Origin: a virus
Length of the DNA: 31,890 nt
Virus record (IMG/VR): IMGVR_UViG_3300048777_000032
Location: 1 to 31,890 of that record
Direction: 5' to 3' (one strand)
Part shown: one piece after another, positions 1 through 7,120 of the stretch
Position numbering within the stretch: the first letter of the stretch is position 1
Layout of the letters: each line of letters starts with the position of its first letter
The notes under the pieces: generated by a model
What the model was told of the DNA's origin: nothing
Seen by the model: the letters and a program-made list of their open reading frames with translations, nothing else
Database searches by the model: none
Translations under genes and position numbers: made by a program

Positions 1-86
1 CTCGGATGGAGTCTCGCGGCCATGTGCTCGTATCCTCCCGTGAGCCTGCATCCATGTTTCTTGCAGATCGGACAATATTGCATCAT
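1..86 (-). CDS. Partial small cysteine-rich protein (runs off left edge)
   Basis: An open frame starts with two consecutive ATG codons (86 or 83) and continues past the window edge, giving 28 visible residues that begin MMQYCPICKKHGC. The CxxC followed by a third Cys looks like the first half of a zinc knuckle, a feature shared with many small genes at the other end of the window. A purine-rich stretch (GGAAAGGGAAAGCG) precedes the start and could act as a ribosome binding site. It lies downstream of the lysis cassette on the same strand. No function can be given, and the end is not visible. Confidence 0.45.
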   Translation of the reverse strand, partial: MMQYCPICKKHGCRLTGGYEHMAARLHP

Positions 87-129
87 CGCTTTCCCTTTCC
101 ACTTCGCTCAAAACTAACTACATCCCTAC

Positions 130-327
130 TCATTGCCATTGACATCCATTATCCAGAGTCTTTGATTGAACAGTCAACATGACAGTGGTTGTTGCCACAA
201 TGCTCCCTGATGAGGTTGCCGTAACTAACACAGGACATACTTCATTCTTGATAGGTGGAGTGACAAGAGTAGTTGAGCCACCACATCCAGCCAGTCCGCA
301 TAGAAGTAGGAGTCCAAGTAATCTCAT
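130..327 (-). CDS. Small lipoprotein of the lysis cassette, candidate outer-membrane spanin
   Basis: This 65-residue protein begins MRLLGLLLLCGLAGCGG: one Arg, a hydrophobic core and the lipobox LAGC, so Cys15 should be lipidated after signal peptidase II cleavage. The start is fixed by GGAGG four bases upstream and by an ATGA overlap with the endolysin stop. A longer in-frame start at 408 is unlikely because it lies deep inside the endolysin gene. A small lipoprotein directly after an endolysin is the usual place for Rz1-like o-spanins or single-component u-spanins, which disrupt the outer membrane in the last step of Gram-negative lysis. The mature part has two Cys but is not proline-rich as Rz1 is, and it has no C-terminal membrane helix as a u-spanin would. 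The spanin role is therefore inferred from position. Confidence 0.65.
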   Translation of the reverse strand: MRLLGLLLLCGLAGCGGSTTLVTPPIKNEVCPVLVTATSSGSIVATTTVMLTVQSKTLDNGCQWQ

Positions 328-767
328 GCCGCCTCCATGAACAGTGCCATTTCCGCCTTGCGCCGCTTGAGTAAGTCCTGCGACACTTTGCCATTCACGT
401 GATCCCAAAGCAGGAACTGCTCTTCTGCGCCATGAATGTCGCCTTGGTTGAGCTTCTTCAGCAGCGTCGATTTCTCAAGTGCGCCTTCTCCGTCATTGTA
501 GTCCCAATCAACCAGCGCATCGTTCTGATTCTGGTTGATCGGCCAAGTCACCCAGCGATTCACATTAGCCTGAAACTCCGTGAGCCTAGCAGACAGCGCG
601 AGGTCGCACTGCGCTTGCGTCCAGACGGTTCCCCGAACAATGTCGGTGCCCGTATCTCCAAAACCAATAGTCCAGACGCCGCCTTCGTCGGGGTAGGCTT
701 TCAAGCGACAACCTTCAAAACTTTTCGTGAGGGCTATTCCTCTCGCGCTGTACTCGAAGTTGTTCAT
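324..767 (-). CDS. Endolysin, GH24 (T4-type) lysozyme
   Basis: The 147-residue protein hydrolyses the MurNAc-GlcNAc bond of peptidoglycan at the end of infection. The catalytic region is clear: Glu18 in SFEG, Asp27 in AYPDEGG and Thr33 in VWTIGFGDTG. Their spacing matches the E11-D20-T26 triad of T4 lysozyme. The usual GYGHT reads GFGDT here, a His-to-Asp change next to the active site. The length is typical of single-domain GH24 endolysins. No signal peptide or signal-anchor is present, so release should depend on a holin. The start is supported by GGAGC at the right spacing. The gene sits between a tail-anchored coiled-coil protein and a small lipoprotein, forming a lysis cassette. Confidence 0.95.
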   Translation of the reverse strand: MNNFEYSARGIALTKSFEGCRLKAYPDEGGVWTIGFGDTGTDIVRGTVWTQAQCDLALSARLTEFQANVNRWVTWPINQNQNDALVDWDYNDGEGALEKSTLLKKLNQGDIHGAEEQFLLWDHVNGKVSQDLLKRRKAEMALFMEAA

Positions 768-776
768 AGATTGCTC

Positions 777-1454
777 CTACTTATGTAACACCATTACTAC
801 AGCCATAACTACAGTGGCTACTAGACCTATGCCTCCAATAATCCAACCTAAAATATCTCTTACTCCAGAGCCACGCCCTTCGATGAGCGTGAGACGATCT
901 TTTAGATCACTAAACTTGTCGTCAGAGTTCTTTACCTGCGCTGTCAGCAAACTGCCAATTTGGTCGATCTGCTTGATCGTGGAAACTTCACTCTTGGAAA
1001 TAGCAAGGGCGGAAGATTTATTCTGTTCGCCCACAGCCTCTTTCGCGGCTTGCAGGGCGGCGTCCACGGCTACCTTTGAGTCTTTGGATGACTGTTCGGT
1101 TCGTGTGTCGCGCTCCTTGAACTGCGTTTGGATGGATTGAAACTTCTCTTCATGCAACCTCTCTAGCGCGTTTATTTTCTCTTCAATAACTTGGGGAGCG
1201 CGGTCGAGAATGGCCTGTTGCAAGGCAGTAGCCTTATCCATCGCATCCAGACGCGTCTCAATGAAACCCCTGAGGTGGTCGATTGCTTTGTCGATTTCAA
1301 CAGGTATCCGTATTTGCGTGTTTTCAACCCGGTCGATGGATCGCCGTTTGTGACCCATCGCTACATCGATTGCCTCCTTCAATATCTCTACTTCACGGTG
1401 AAGCTGTCTCGTTGTAAGTGCCGTAGGATCGGACTTTGGTTCGATACCCGCCAT
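777..1454 (-). CDS. Coiled-coil protein with C-terminal membrane anchor, candidate holin
   Basis: This 225-residue protein has a long charged helical region (roughly residues 15-195, heptad-like with many E/K/Q/A) and one strongly hydrophobic C-terminal segment near residues 200-222 (ILGWIIGGIGLVATVV), ending LHK. It should therefore be tail-anchored with its bulk in the cytoplasm. It lies just upstream of the endolysin, whose ribosome binding site follows its stop codon, so a holin or holin-partner role is the best guess. An i-spanin is less likely because those carry the membrane helix at the N terminus. AAGGAG precedes the start. No family is recognised with confidence. Confidence 0.7.
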   Translation of the reverse strand: MAGIEPKSDPTALTTRQLHREVEILKEAIDVAMGHKRRSIDRVENTQIRIPVEIDKAIDHLRGFIETRLDAMDKATALQQAILDRAPQVIEEKINALERLHEEKFQSIQTQFKERDTRTEQSSKDSKVAVDAALQAAKEAVGEQNKSSALAISKSEVSTIKQIDQIGSLLTAQVKNSDDKFSDLKDRLTLIEGRGSGVRDILGWIIGGIGLVATVVMAVVMVLHK

Positions 1455-1555
1455 TATTTTCTCCTTGGTTCATTTATCTTGTTAACGGCACCCTCTCGGG
1501 CGTTCCTACCACGCTTTCACGTGTGCCTTTCGGCTACTGGACAGCCGCTTACTCT
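1455..1555 (-). other. 101-base gap with several short inverted repeats
   Basis: The space between the fibre gene and the putative holin gene has no open frame. On the minus strand it can form a CGGCT/AGCCG hairpin, a CACG/CGTG hairpin and a CGCCC/GGGTG stem closed by GAGA. It ends with the AAGGAG ribosome binding site of the next gene. None is followed by a run of T, so none is a convincing intrinsic terminator. Confidence 0.35.
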
Positions 1556-3256
1556 TTAATGTGTCAACCACGAATAGCTAGTCCCGTCGTAGCTGCAAAT
1601 TACAGCAGCGGTAATCCCCCCACCACTAGTATATGCACCCATGTAGGTCGGTGCTGTGGCATCGCTTACTACTGAGTTAGCCCCCTGAATTCCCACTGCG
1701 CAGGAAGGTAAAGGTGTTCCAGCCGCACTATACAAGATAGTGGGTGATACGGGTATACCAACGCTGGGGGTGTAGCAAGTCCCACTGCCATCGTCGAGCG
1801 CCGTCTGCCCCGAAGGGCAGCCATAGACGACCAATGACGTGATCGAGGGATCGCCGATGAGGATTTGGTTAGATGCGGTGTTGTTCAAGGGGCCGATTGC
1901 TATGGCATCGGTCATAGTGGTGCCATAGTAGCCGGAAGTCCTATGCCCTATCTGGATCACGTCGGAAGAAGCGGCACCCAATCCGTTAGCTGCTGTTTGG
2001 CCAATCCCGATGATATCGTCCGAGTTAGCTCCGATGGATGTGCCGGAGTTTTCGCCGATCCCGATGATGTCGGATGACGCGGAAGCTATATTGCCGCCAG
2101 AGTTGTAGCCTATCCCTATGATTTGGCTCGTGAGCACAGCCGCACTGACAGGCTGGTCGTATCCGATAGCATCGACGACCTGATCTCCGACTCCTACAAT
2201 ATCCGTCCCGTTCGTTATCGAATTCGCAGCGTTGGTTCCGATCCCCACAATGTTGCAACTATCACCAGCGCAACCCGGCCCAAGAGGAGGCACAGTGGCA
2301 CCATCGATACCACCTCCGGCGTGATCTCCTATAACAATAAGTTCAGTTGTGTTGGCAATCGTCGCCGCCGCATCAGTGCCTAGCGCGATGATTTCGGAAT
2401 TGGTGCAATCCGAGCTGCTTTGAACAGAGCAAAGTCCCGGCGCTGCCCTATCCCCCAAGGCCACGATGTCCTGTGCGTTGGCCATTGACTCGGCTACATC
2501 GCTTCCCAACGCGATGACTTGCTGAACATTGGTGAGATCAGGCGCTGCATTGCTGCCTATCGCGACGACGTTGCCGCTGTTGGTGGTGCCGTATGCTGCA
2601 TCGCTGCCTATCTCGATGAGGTTGCTGCTGTTGACGGCGGCGTTGCCCGCGTAGCTTCCTAAAGCAAGAACGTCCGAGGAACCAGCAATATCCTGACCAG
2701 CGTAGCTTCCTAAAGCAAGAACGTCAGAAGAGTCGGTGATATCTTGACCGGCATAATTTCCCACCCCGGTCAGATTGCTAGTAGCTCCACTCGACCCCGA
2801 GAGCGCATCCAATCCACACGCGGTAGAACTGGAGTCAGTAGCTAGAGGACCGCAACCGCCGCTTCCACCTGCCGAAATCCCCGTAAGCGTCACGGGAGTT
2901 GTATAAGTGTTTGGTGGTAGCCCCCCACTCATCACTACGTCGTATCCCTGTCCGGTGGCAGCATAAAACGTCCATTGTCCCGATAATGTTGCCCGGAATG
3001 GATTCATAAGCACTCCCATAGAGGAGTTTGAATAAATAACCGCTGGGGTAACGGTACCAGTCAAAAAGACGTTAACTAGGCACCCCGCTGGGCCTCCCGG
3101 TACAACACCTTGCAACGTATTGCTGCTGGCAAGCCCTGAAGTTATAGCGTTGGTAGCGCCCTTCACGCAAAACCCATTGAATGCCCCATTTTGCGCATAT
3201 ATCGTCCCACATCCGAGTAGGAGTGTTGCTATCGTGATGAGCTTCAAGCGATTCAT
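1556..3256 (-). CDS. Repeat-rich tail fibre/virion protein with N-terminal secretion signal
   Basis: The ATG at 3256 (566 residues) is preferred over the GTG at 3265 because AGGTAGGTG lies at good distance from it. The N terminus MNRLKLITIATLLLGC is a typical signal sequence. It is followed by LLGC, which can be read as a lipobox, and by IYAQ, which can be read as a signal peptidase I site. Residues about 60-130 carry the pattern NPFRATLSGQWTFYAATG...YDVVMSGG, which I remember from phage tail-fibre proteins. The middle (about 150-470) is made of degenerate 17-residue repeats with core [VI]xALGSxA, resembling beta-roll head repeats of YadA-type adhesins. The C terminus has a Ser/Thr/Gly-rich domain ending SYSWLTH. 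A receptor-binding fibre is likely. The export signal is unusual for a virion protein. Confidence 0.75.
   Translation of the reverse strand: MNRLKLITIATLLLGCGTIYAQNGAFNGFCVKGATNAITSGLASSNTLQGVVPGGPAGCLVNVFLTGTVTPAVIYSNSSMGVLMNPFRATLSGQWTFYAATGQGYDVVMSGGLPPNTYTTPVTLTGISAGGSGGCGPLATDSSSTACGLDALSGSSGATSNLTGVGNYAGQDITDSSDVLALGSYAGQDIAGSSDVLALGSYAGNAAVNSSNLIEIGSDAAYGTTNSGNVVAIGSNAAPDLTNVQQVIALGSDVAESMANAQDIVALGDRAAPGLCSVQSSSDCTNSEIIALGTDAAATIANTTELIVIGDHAGGGIDGATVPPLGPGCAGDSCNIVGIGTNAANSITNGTDIVGVGDQVVDAIGYDQPVSAAVLTSQIIGIGYNSGGNIASASSDIIGIGENSGTSIGANSDDIIGIGQTAANGLGAASSDVIQIGHRTSGYYGTTMTDAIAIGPLNNTASNQILIGDPSITSLVVYGCPSGQTALDDGSGTCYTPSVGIPVSPTILYSAAGTPLPSCAVGIQGANSVVSDATAPTYMGAYTSGGGITAAVICSYDGTSYSWLTH
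2649..2725 (-). repeat. 51-base tandem duplication within fibre repeat region
   Basis: A 26-base identical segment occurs at 2649-2674 and again at 2700-2725, 51 bases (17 codons) apart. It encodes two nearly identical copies of VLALGSYAGQDI. Other 17-residue units between about 1900 and 2770 are more diverged, so this pair is the youngest duplication in the array. The unit is a multiple of three, so copy-number change keeps the frame. Confidence 0.8.
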
Positions 3257-3265
3257 CTTCAACAC

Positions 3266-3652
3266 CTACCTAGTAATCTGTCCTGTTACTGTAACTGCAT
3301 TTGGAAGCGTCTTCATATAAAGAGCAACATACTTTGCCCAGCTATTCAGCACGTCAACTCGACCTACAAATGACGTATTTACTTGGGTGATATTTGTCCA
3401 CTCGATAAAGTAGTTAGGATTGTCCGTATCCGCTACCATCACACCTACCTCAAATGCTCCGGGATCACCTGAAAAGGCTACTTCGACAGAGAATCCCCAA
3501 GGATAATGAACACTCCGCACACGCTCCAACTGCACAGCTAAACTCAGCGACCCTACAGCGGCACTCGCAGGAATAGCATCGTTCTGCCATAGAAATACCT
3601 GCGAATTCTCGCGAATAATTTTTGCTTGGTTTACTCCTGCATATCCCGGCAT
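3266..3652 (-). CDS. Putative virion protein of unknown function
   Basis: This 128-residue protein starts MPGYAGVNQAKI, with AAGGAGAAGATATT directly upstream as a strong ribosome binding site. It is rich in short beta-prone segments (GFSVEVAFSG, FEVGVMVAD, TGQITR), has no Cys, and carries no signal or membrane segment, which suits a small beta-sandwich structural protein. It lies between the split connector-type gene and the fibre gene in one strand run, and its stop precedes the fibre start by only a few bases. It could be a fibre adaptor, head-tail or tail component. I do not recognise a named family. Confidence 0.65.
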   Translation of the reverse strand: MPGYAGVNQAKIIRENSQVFLWQNDAIPASAAVGSLSLAVQLERVRSVHYPWGFSVEVAFSGDPGAFEVGVMVADTDNPNYFIEWTNITQVNTSFVGRVDVLNSWAKYVALYMKTLPNAVTVTGQITR

Positions 3653-3664
3653 AATATCTTCTCC

Positions 3665-4165
3665 TTACGACCCTACGTTTAGCTGGCCTGTAACACTTGC
3701 GAATGGCTGCTGCGATTGCGTGCGGCGCATTCTCGTGAAATACAGATCGACTATGTTCCTATCCATGTTTTTACATAACTTAAGCCTATTGACATACTCT
3801 TTGTTGTAGGCTTGTGCTAAGAATTGCCAATTAGCTCCAGCCCCGCGCTCCATCTCGTCGCCCTTACTACCTTCCTTCCACAATGAAAGCATTTCTAGGG
3901 CACGTAATTTAACCAGTTCCTCGGTAAGTGGAAAAGGAAGAGTGTCATTAGGGCTCACAAGTGCTGGCCAATTACCCTTATACCCAAATGAATACGGCAA
4001 TTCCGTGACAGGCCCTTCCCAAAGCTCAAAAAGTTGCTGCCCATAGGTAGCACTTCCTGCACGAATATCTGGACCGTAATAGACAACATACTCGGGCTGT
4101 GAATAGTCTGTTCTTTGAGGATCTTTCTCGCTCAAGTCGATTTGGTTAAGTGTCCACCAATCCAT
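3665..4165 (-). CDS. C-terminal half of an interrupted phage structural protein
   Basis: This 166-codon frame starts at the first ATG after an in-frame UAA (4195-4193) that ends the upstream frame. Both frames are in the same phase, separated by nine sense codons (IVDCTNNAT). No Shine-Dalgarno-like sequence precedes the ATG at 4165. The protein includes DPQRTDYSQPEYVVYYG, YELW-like LFELW, YPALV-like WPALV and DTLPFPLTEELV. In soil-phage structural proteins that I remember, similar motifs follow the FAAP.FK motif in one polypeptide. I therefore read this as the C-terminal part of one ancestral protein of about 435 residues. It may be made by readthrough or reinitiation, or not at all. Confidence 0.65.
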   Translation of the reverse strand: MDWWTLNQIDLSEKDPQRTDYSQPEYVVYYGPDIRAGSATYGQQLFELWEGPVTELPYSFGYKGNWPALVSPNDTLPFPLTEELVKLRALEMLSLWKEGSKGDEMERGAGANWQFLAQAYNKEYVNRLKLCKNMDRNIVDLYFTRMRRTQSQQPFASVTGQLNVGS

Positions 4166-4192
4166 TGTCGCGTTATTTGTGCAATCGACAAT

Positions 4193-4969
4193 TTAATACC
4201 ATTCCTTAAACCCAGCGGGGGCCGCAAAATACGCGACATACGCCATATAGCCACGATGAAGCTGTCTAGGATTTGTCCACAGTCTATCCAAGGTTAGGAC
4301 GGCTATCTGCGTCACAGTGAACGTAGCAGGAGTTCCACCCTCACTAAATACTACGTATGGATTTATGTATCCACTCCCGGCACTGATAACTTCTGAATAT
4401 TCTCTCGCGGTTCCATCCGCCTCCACGGTTATCGATACACTTCCTCCAGTTCCGGGGCCTCCGTTATCAAGCACGGGAATAGTATAAGTTCCGGGGGTCT
4501 GTCCTGATCCTTGAGTGAAGATCGTCGCATAGGCTATAGTTCCATTGCCTCCAATCGCAATGATGTTGTAGAGATCGTAGTATGGAACTCGAATCTGATA
4601 TACCGTAATGATCGGATTTTTCGCCTTGTACCACGCAGCCGTGGCTATAGCATCTCCGGTCATCTGGTCAGAATAAGGTTCGATTGAAATTGTACCCGGA
4701 CTTAGAAATCCGGGGTCTATTCCAAAATCGAAATCGGGCCTATCGGGATAGAAATTATGTTCATGATGATGTTCGTGACGATGCGAGTCTGGGTATACGT
4801 GGTCTCCTAGAAGCCCCGGAGCCAACCAACCTCCAGTCTTTAACTGGAAGGAGAATAGGTTTTCGTTCTGGATTGCTTCAAATGCTTCGTTAAGCTTTAT
4901 CTTAACGAGGCCGAGGTTAGTTCCAGAAATTGCTCCCAAGCACTCTTGGATCATGTTAGCGTATGCCAT
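4193..4969 (-). CDS. N-terminal half of an interrupted phage structural protein
   Basis: The 258-residue frame starts MAYANMIQECLGAISG with GGGGGTGGA upstream. Residues 1-130 look like the N-terminal domain of a neck/tail-type virion protein. Residues 63-72 form a His-rich loop (HRHEHHHEHN). Residues about 150-220 are a Gly/Thr/Val-rich beta module (GTYTIPVLDNGG ... ISAGSGYINP) of the same type as one in the protein at 7147-8001. The frame ends AYFAAPAGFKEWY at UAA, and similar-looking sequence then resumes in the same phase. A plus-strand homing endonuclease lies immediately upstream. Confidence 0.65.
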   Translation of the reverse strand: MAYANMIQECLGAISGTNLGLVKIKLNEAFEAIQNENLFSFQLKTGGWLAPGLLGDHVYPDSHRHEHHHEHNFYPDRPDFDFGIDPGFLSPGTISIEPYSDQMTGDAIATAAWYKAKNPIITVYQIRVPYYDLYNIIAIGGNGTIAYATIFTQGSGQTPGTYTIPVLDNGGPGTGGSVSITVEADGTAREYSEVISAGSGYINPYVVFSEGGTPATFTVTQIAVLTLDRLWTNPRQLHRGYMAYVAYFAAPAGFKEWY

Positions 4970-4984
4970 GTTCCACCCCCAACA

Positions 4985-4993
4985 TGGTAGAAT
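4985..4993 (+). promoter_or_regulatory. Possible extended -10 promoter for the plus-strand HNH gene
   Basis: TGGTAGAAT matches an extended -10 (TGnTATAAT with one mismatch). It lies about 45 bases before the HNH endonuclease start on the same strand. The -35 region is poor. It would give this oppositely oriented gene its own transcription. Confidence 0.4.
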
Positions 4994-5036
4994 TTAGGGG
5001 TGCGGCGGACAGTCGCACAAGGAATGAGGGTTCCTT

Positions 5037-5579
5037 ATGAAACGCACCGTGAAGAGACACGCTGTTGTCCAGCCGCTTGACCAGTCTATCAAACTCATCC
5101 CACTGACACGCGGATTCAATGCTATAGTTAGTGCTTCTGATTTTTATCTCCTCAACCAATGGCATTGGTTTGCGATCCCATCCAAGAAAACGGAAACGGT
5201 TTATGTTGGAAGAATGGAGAGGAAATCGGATGGAACTAATAGACTCGTTCTGATGCATCGCTTCGTAGTCGGATGCGAAGAGGATGTTGACCATATTGAT
5301 CGCGATGGACTCAATAACACGCGAGATAACCTTCGCCCATGTAGCGAAACTCTCAATGCTGGTAACCAGAGGCTGCACAAATCCAATAAATCTGGATACA
5401 AGGGTGTGTCGTGGCATATTCCGACGCAGAAGTGGATTTGTAAAATTTATTTTCAAAACAAACAATTCCATTTGGGCCTTTTTGAAGACAAGATAGCCTG
5501 CGCACGCCGATACGACCGCAAAGCGCTCGAACTCTTTGGCGAGTTCGCTCGTCTCAATTTCCCGCGCTCTGATTACTAG
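5037..5579 (+). CDS. HNH homing endonuclease with AP2 DNA-binding domain
   Basis: This 180-residue free-standing endonuclease has an HNH motif: LMHRF (His74), DHIDRDGLNN (residues 85-94) and N98-L-R with the downstream CSETLNAGNQ segment. An AP2-type DNA-binding domain follows at about 120-176 (SGYKGVSWH...KWICKIYF...GLFED...A..YD..A...FGEFARLNFP). Such proteins cut alleles lacking the gene and spread by repair. It is on the opposite strand to its neighbours and is inserted between virion genes, typical of a mobile intruder. GAGGG lies seven bases before the start. A long minus-strand frame across the same region is its antisense shadow. Confidence 0.93.
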   Translation: MKRTVKRHAVVQPLDQSIKLIPLTRGFNAIVSASDFYLLNQWHWFAIPSKKTETVYVGRMERKSDGTNRLVLMHRFVVGCEEDVDHIDRDGLNNTRDNLRPCSETLNAGNQRLHKSNKSGYKGVSWHIPTQKWICKIYFQNKQFHLGLFEDKIACARRYDRKALELFGEFARLNFPRSDY

Positions 5580-5593
5580 TGTCATCTATCGCC

Positions 5594-5767
5594 TTACTTC
5601 TTTGTAGTAATCTTCTTCCGCGTCGTCTTGCCTATCTGGGGCGGCTTCTCTACCCATTTGTTCGACTCCGCTCCGCCGATCTTCTTTGACTTTGCCTTGT
5701 CCTTTACCCAGTGGGCACTATCACCATCGTCCATCCACGCGTCTGATTGCTTCTTTTTGGGTGCCAT
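5594..5767 (-). CDS. Small lysine-rich protein, 57 residues
   Basis: The protein begins MAPKKKQSDAWMDDG and ends KTTRKKITTKK, with about a quarter lysine and two Trp-containing patches. The ATG follows the TGA of the 76-residue gene by one base, and GAGGAAATGAT supplies a ribosome binding site. The two genes should therefore be co-translated. It is a strongly basic soluble protein in the virion gene cluster, so a DNA-binding or internal virion protein is possible. No family is recognised. Its stop codon faces the end of the plus-strand HNH gene 14 bases away. Confidence 0.65.
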   Translation of the reverse strand: MAPKKKQSDAWMDDGDSAHWVKDKAKSKKIGGAESNKWVEKPPQIGKTTRKKITTKK

Positions 5768-5768
5768 A

Positions 5769-5999
5769 TCATTTCCTCACAGTCGGTTTGACGTTCACAT
5801 ACTTCTTTGCGCCGCTCTTCTTTGTAATATTTTTCGGGGAAGTGGACGGATCTGCGTTAATTTTCTTCTCCGTTCCCGTTATTCTTTTCTGCGGATAAGT
5901 CACGCTCGACTTGTGGCCCTTTAGACCAATCGTGCGTTTTCCTTTTCCCACCGACTCTAAACTGTTTGCGGTAACCGAGTTGAATTGCGGGTCGCTCAT
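5769..5999 (-). CDS. Small basic protein sharing its N terminus with the major capsid protein
   Basis: This 76-residue protein starts MSDPQFNSVTANSLESVGKG. The major capsid protein (8617-9861) has NDPQFGEITANNLESVRRD at its N terminus: 11 of 15 positions from Asp-Pro-Gln-Phe to Glu-Ser-Val are identical. Nine of those 11 identical residues use different codons in the two genes, so the match is held at protein level and is not a fresh duplication. The rest is Lys/Thr/Ser-rich and ends VNVKPTVRK. AGAGAGGTAATAAG precedes the ATG. It follows a terminator-like hairpin and is coupled to the 57-residue basic protein. A minor virion or capsid-associated role is inferred. Confidence 0.75.
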   Translation of the reverse strand: MSDPQFNSVTANSLESVGKGKRTIGLKGHKSSVTYPQKRITGTEKKINADPSTSPKNITKKSGAKKYVNVKPTVRK

Positions 6000-6017
6000 C
6001 TTATTACCTCTCTCTTA

Positions 6018-6055
6018 CCAAAACGCCTCCTGCAAGTTTCCCTGCAAGAGGCGTT
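6018..6055 (-). terminator. Probable intrinsic terminator after the DUF3494 gene
   Basis: An 8-bp stem AACGCCTC/GAGGCGTT (6022-6029 with 6048-6055) continues inward through TGCA/TGCA after one mismatch, around an 8-base loop. On the minus strand it is followed by GTTTTGG, a short T-tract. It lies between the end of the DUF3494-domain gene and the 76-residue gene. It probably ends or attenuates late transcription there. Confidence 0.65.
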
Positions 6056-6103
6056 GAGGTGGGTCACCCATCCGGGAGAATAAGCGACTTCGTTTAGCGG
6101 CTA

Positions 6104-7087
6104 TTAGAAAGTGCCCCCATAGCCACCGATCTGTACTACCTCAGCAGATAGATTCGTTCCTGCTGCAACTTCTCCGGGAGTGAAAGCTGGAAGACCACCT
6201 ACTACCGTAGTAGCTGTAGCGATAGTGACCGCTCCAGTATTCGCCAAGACTCGGCCATTCTGTGTGCCGCCACCCAGCGTAGCGCTTACTGCTGCCAGAA
6301 CGTTACCATTCATCGTCGAAGGAGCTACTGAGGTAAAGGAGCTACCAGCAACGAATACTACGTTAGAAGCCTGTGCTCCATTGATAAGGGATACTGCTTG
6401 TCCGCTGGCTAGGTTGATGGTTGAGGTAGCCACGAATACAAACTGTGCATTCGGATTACCTTGTGCATCCAGAATAATCCCTGTTGGCATAGACAGTGCT
6501 CCACCGAAATAGTTACCCGGTGTGTACGTCGATGCGGTGCTGCCATTTCCACCAGTGCTAAGGTCAGCCAAACCAGACAATGTTGGAGTGAGACCTTGGT
6601 AGTAAACGATAGCAGCGGCCAGTGCCGTCTGTGCAGCCGAAGCATCCGTATTGTCAATTACCGAAGGCGAAGTCAGAACGCCCGGAGGAAATCCTGTAAT
6701 ACTGGCCGTTGGAGCCGATCCAATATTTCCTTGAGCAATTACCGAACTTCCGGTATTCGTGATTCCTGAAGCACCCAACAAAGCATAGTTTGCTGCGCTA
6801 CCAAGACGTGTCGTAACGGAATTGAGAGAACTACCAGAAGCCGGTACAGTATTCCACTTCAGATTCCATTTTTGACGCACACCAAATCCTAACGGTTGCG
6901 GCGTAACAATATAGTTACCGCTCACCGTATACACAGAACCAAATACTGCGTCAATGTAAGAATTATATGTTGGGAGAACAATCTGATCCCCTCCAGTAAC
7001 ATAGGAAGACGGTCCAGAACCATACCCGGCCCAAGCGAAACGTCTTCCAATGAAATCGGGATAGCCGAATAAAAGATTAAGTTGCAT
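6104..7087 (-). CDS. Virion-type protein with an inserted DUF3494 (ice-binding-like) domain
   Basis: The start at 7087 (327 residues) is chosen because AAGGAG lies at ideal distance; the GTG at 7093 overlaps that spacing. Residues 1-90 (FGYPDFIGRRFAWAGYG... VSGNYIVTP) and the last 20 (LSAEVVQIGGYGGTF) read like a phage structural protein. Residues about 95-300 match the DUF3494 beta-solenoid family: ANYALLGASGITNTG, the hallmark TGFPPG, TYTPGNYFGGAL, LDAQGNPNAQFVFVATSTI, LINGAQASNVVF and a final GRVLANTGAVTIATATT. Known members include secreted bacterial and fungal ice-binding proteins and adhesins. There is no signal peptide here, which fits a virion part. Ice or glycan binding on the particle surface is inference. 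Confidence 0.85.
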   Translation of the reverse strand: MQLNLLFGYPDFIGRRFAWAGYGSGPSSYVTGGDQIVLPTYNSYIDAVFGSVYTVSGNYIVTPQPLGFGVRQKWNLKWNTVPASGSSLNSVTTRLGSAANYALLGASGITNTGSSVIAQGNIGSAPTASITGFPPGVLTSPSVIDNTDASAAQTALAAAIVYYQGLTPTLSGLADLSTGGNGSTASTYTPGNYFGGALSMPTGIILDAQGNPNAQFVFVATSTINLASGQAVSLINGAQASNVVFVAGSSFTSVAPSTMNGNVLAAVSATLGGGTQNGRVLANTGAVTIATATTVVGGLPAFTPGEVAAGTNLSAEVVQIGGYGGTF

Positions 7088-7120
7088 CGCCACTCCTTAG
7101 TGCTGTACTGCTAGAAATGC

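Noticed and set aside
1900-2770. A CRISPR-like periodic repeat
   Set aside because: The 51-base periodicity is coding: the units are degenerate 17-residue repeats of the fibre protein, without constant repeats or unique spacers.
4193-4195. Genome-wide stop-codon reassignment
   Set aside because: TAA ends the terminase, fibre and other genes normally, and TGA and TAG also end genes; two internal stops do not show a changed code.
4956-5585. A 209-codon minus-strand frame
   Set aside because: It is the antisense shadow of the HNH-AP2 endonuclease, whose motifs are unmistakable on the plus strand.
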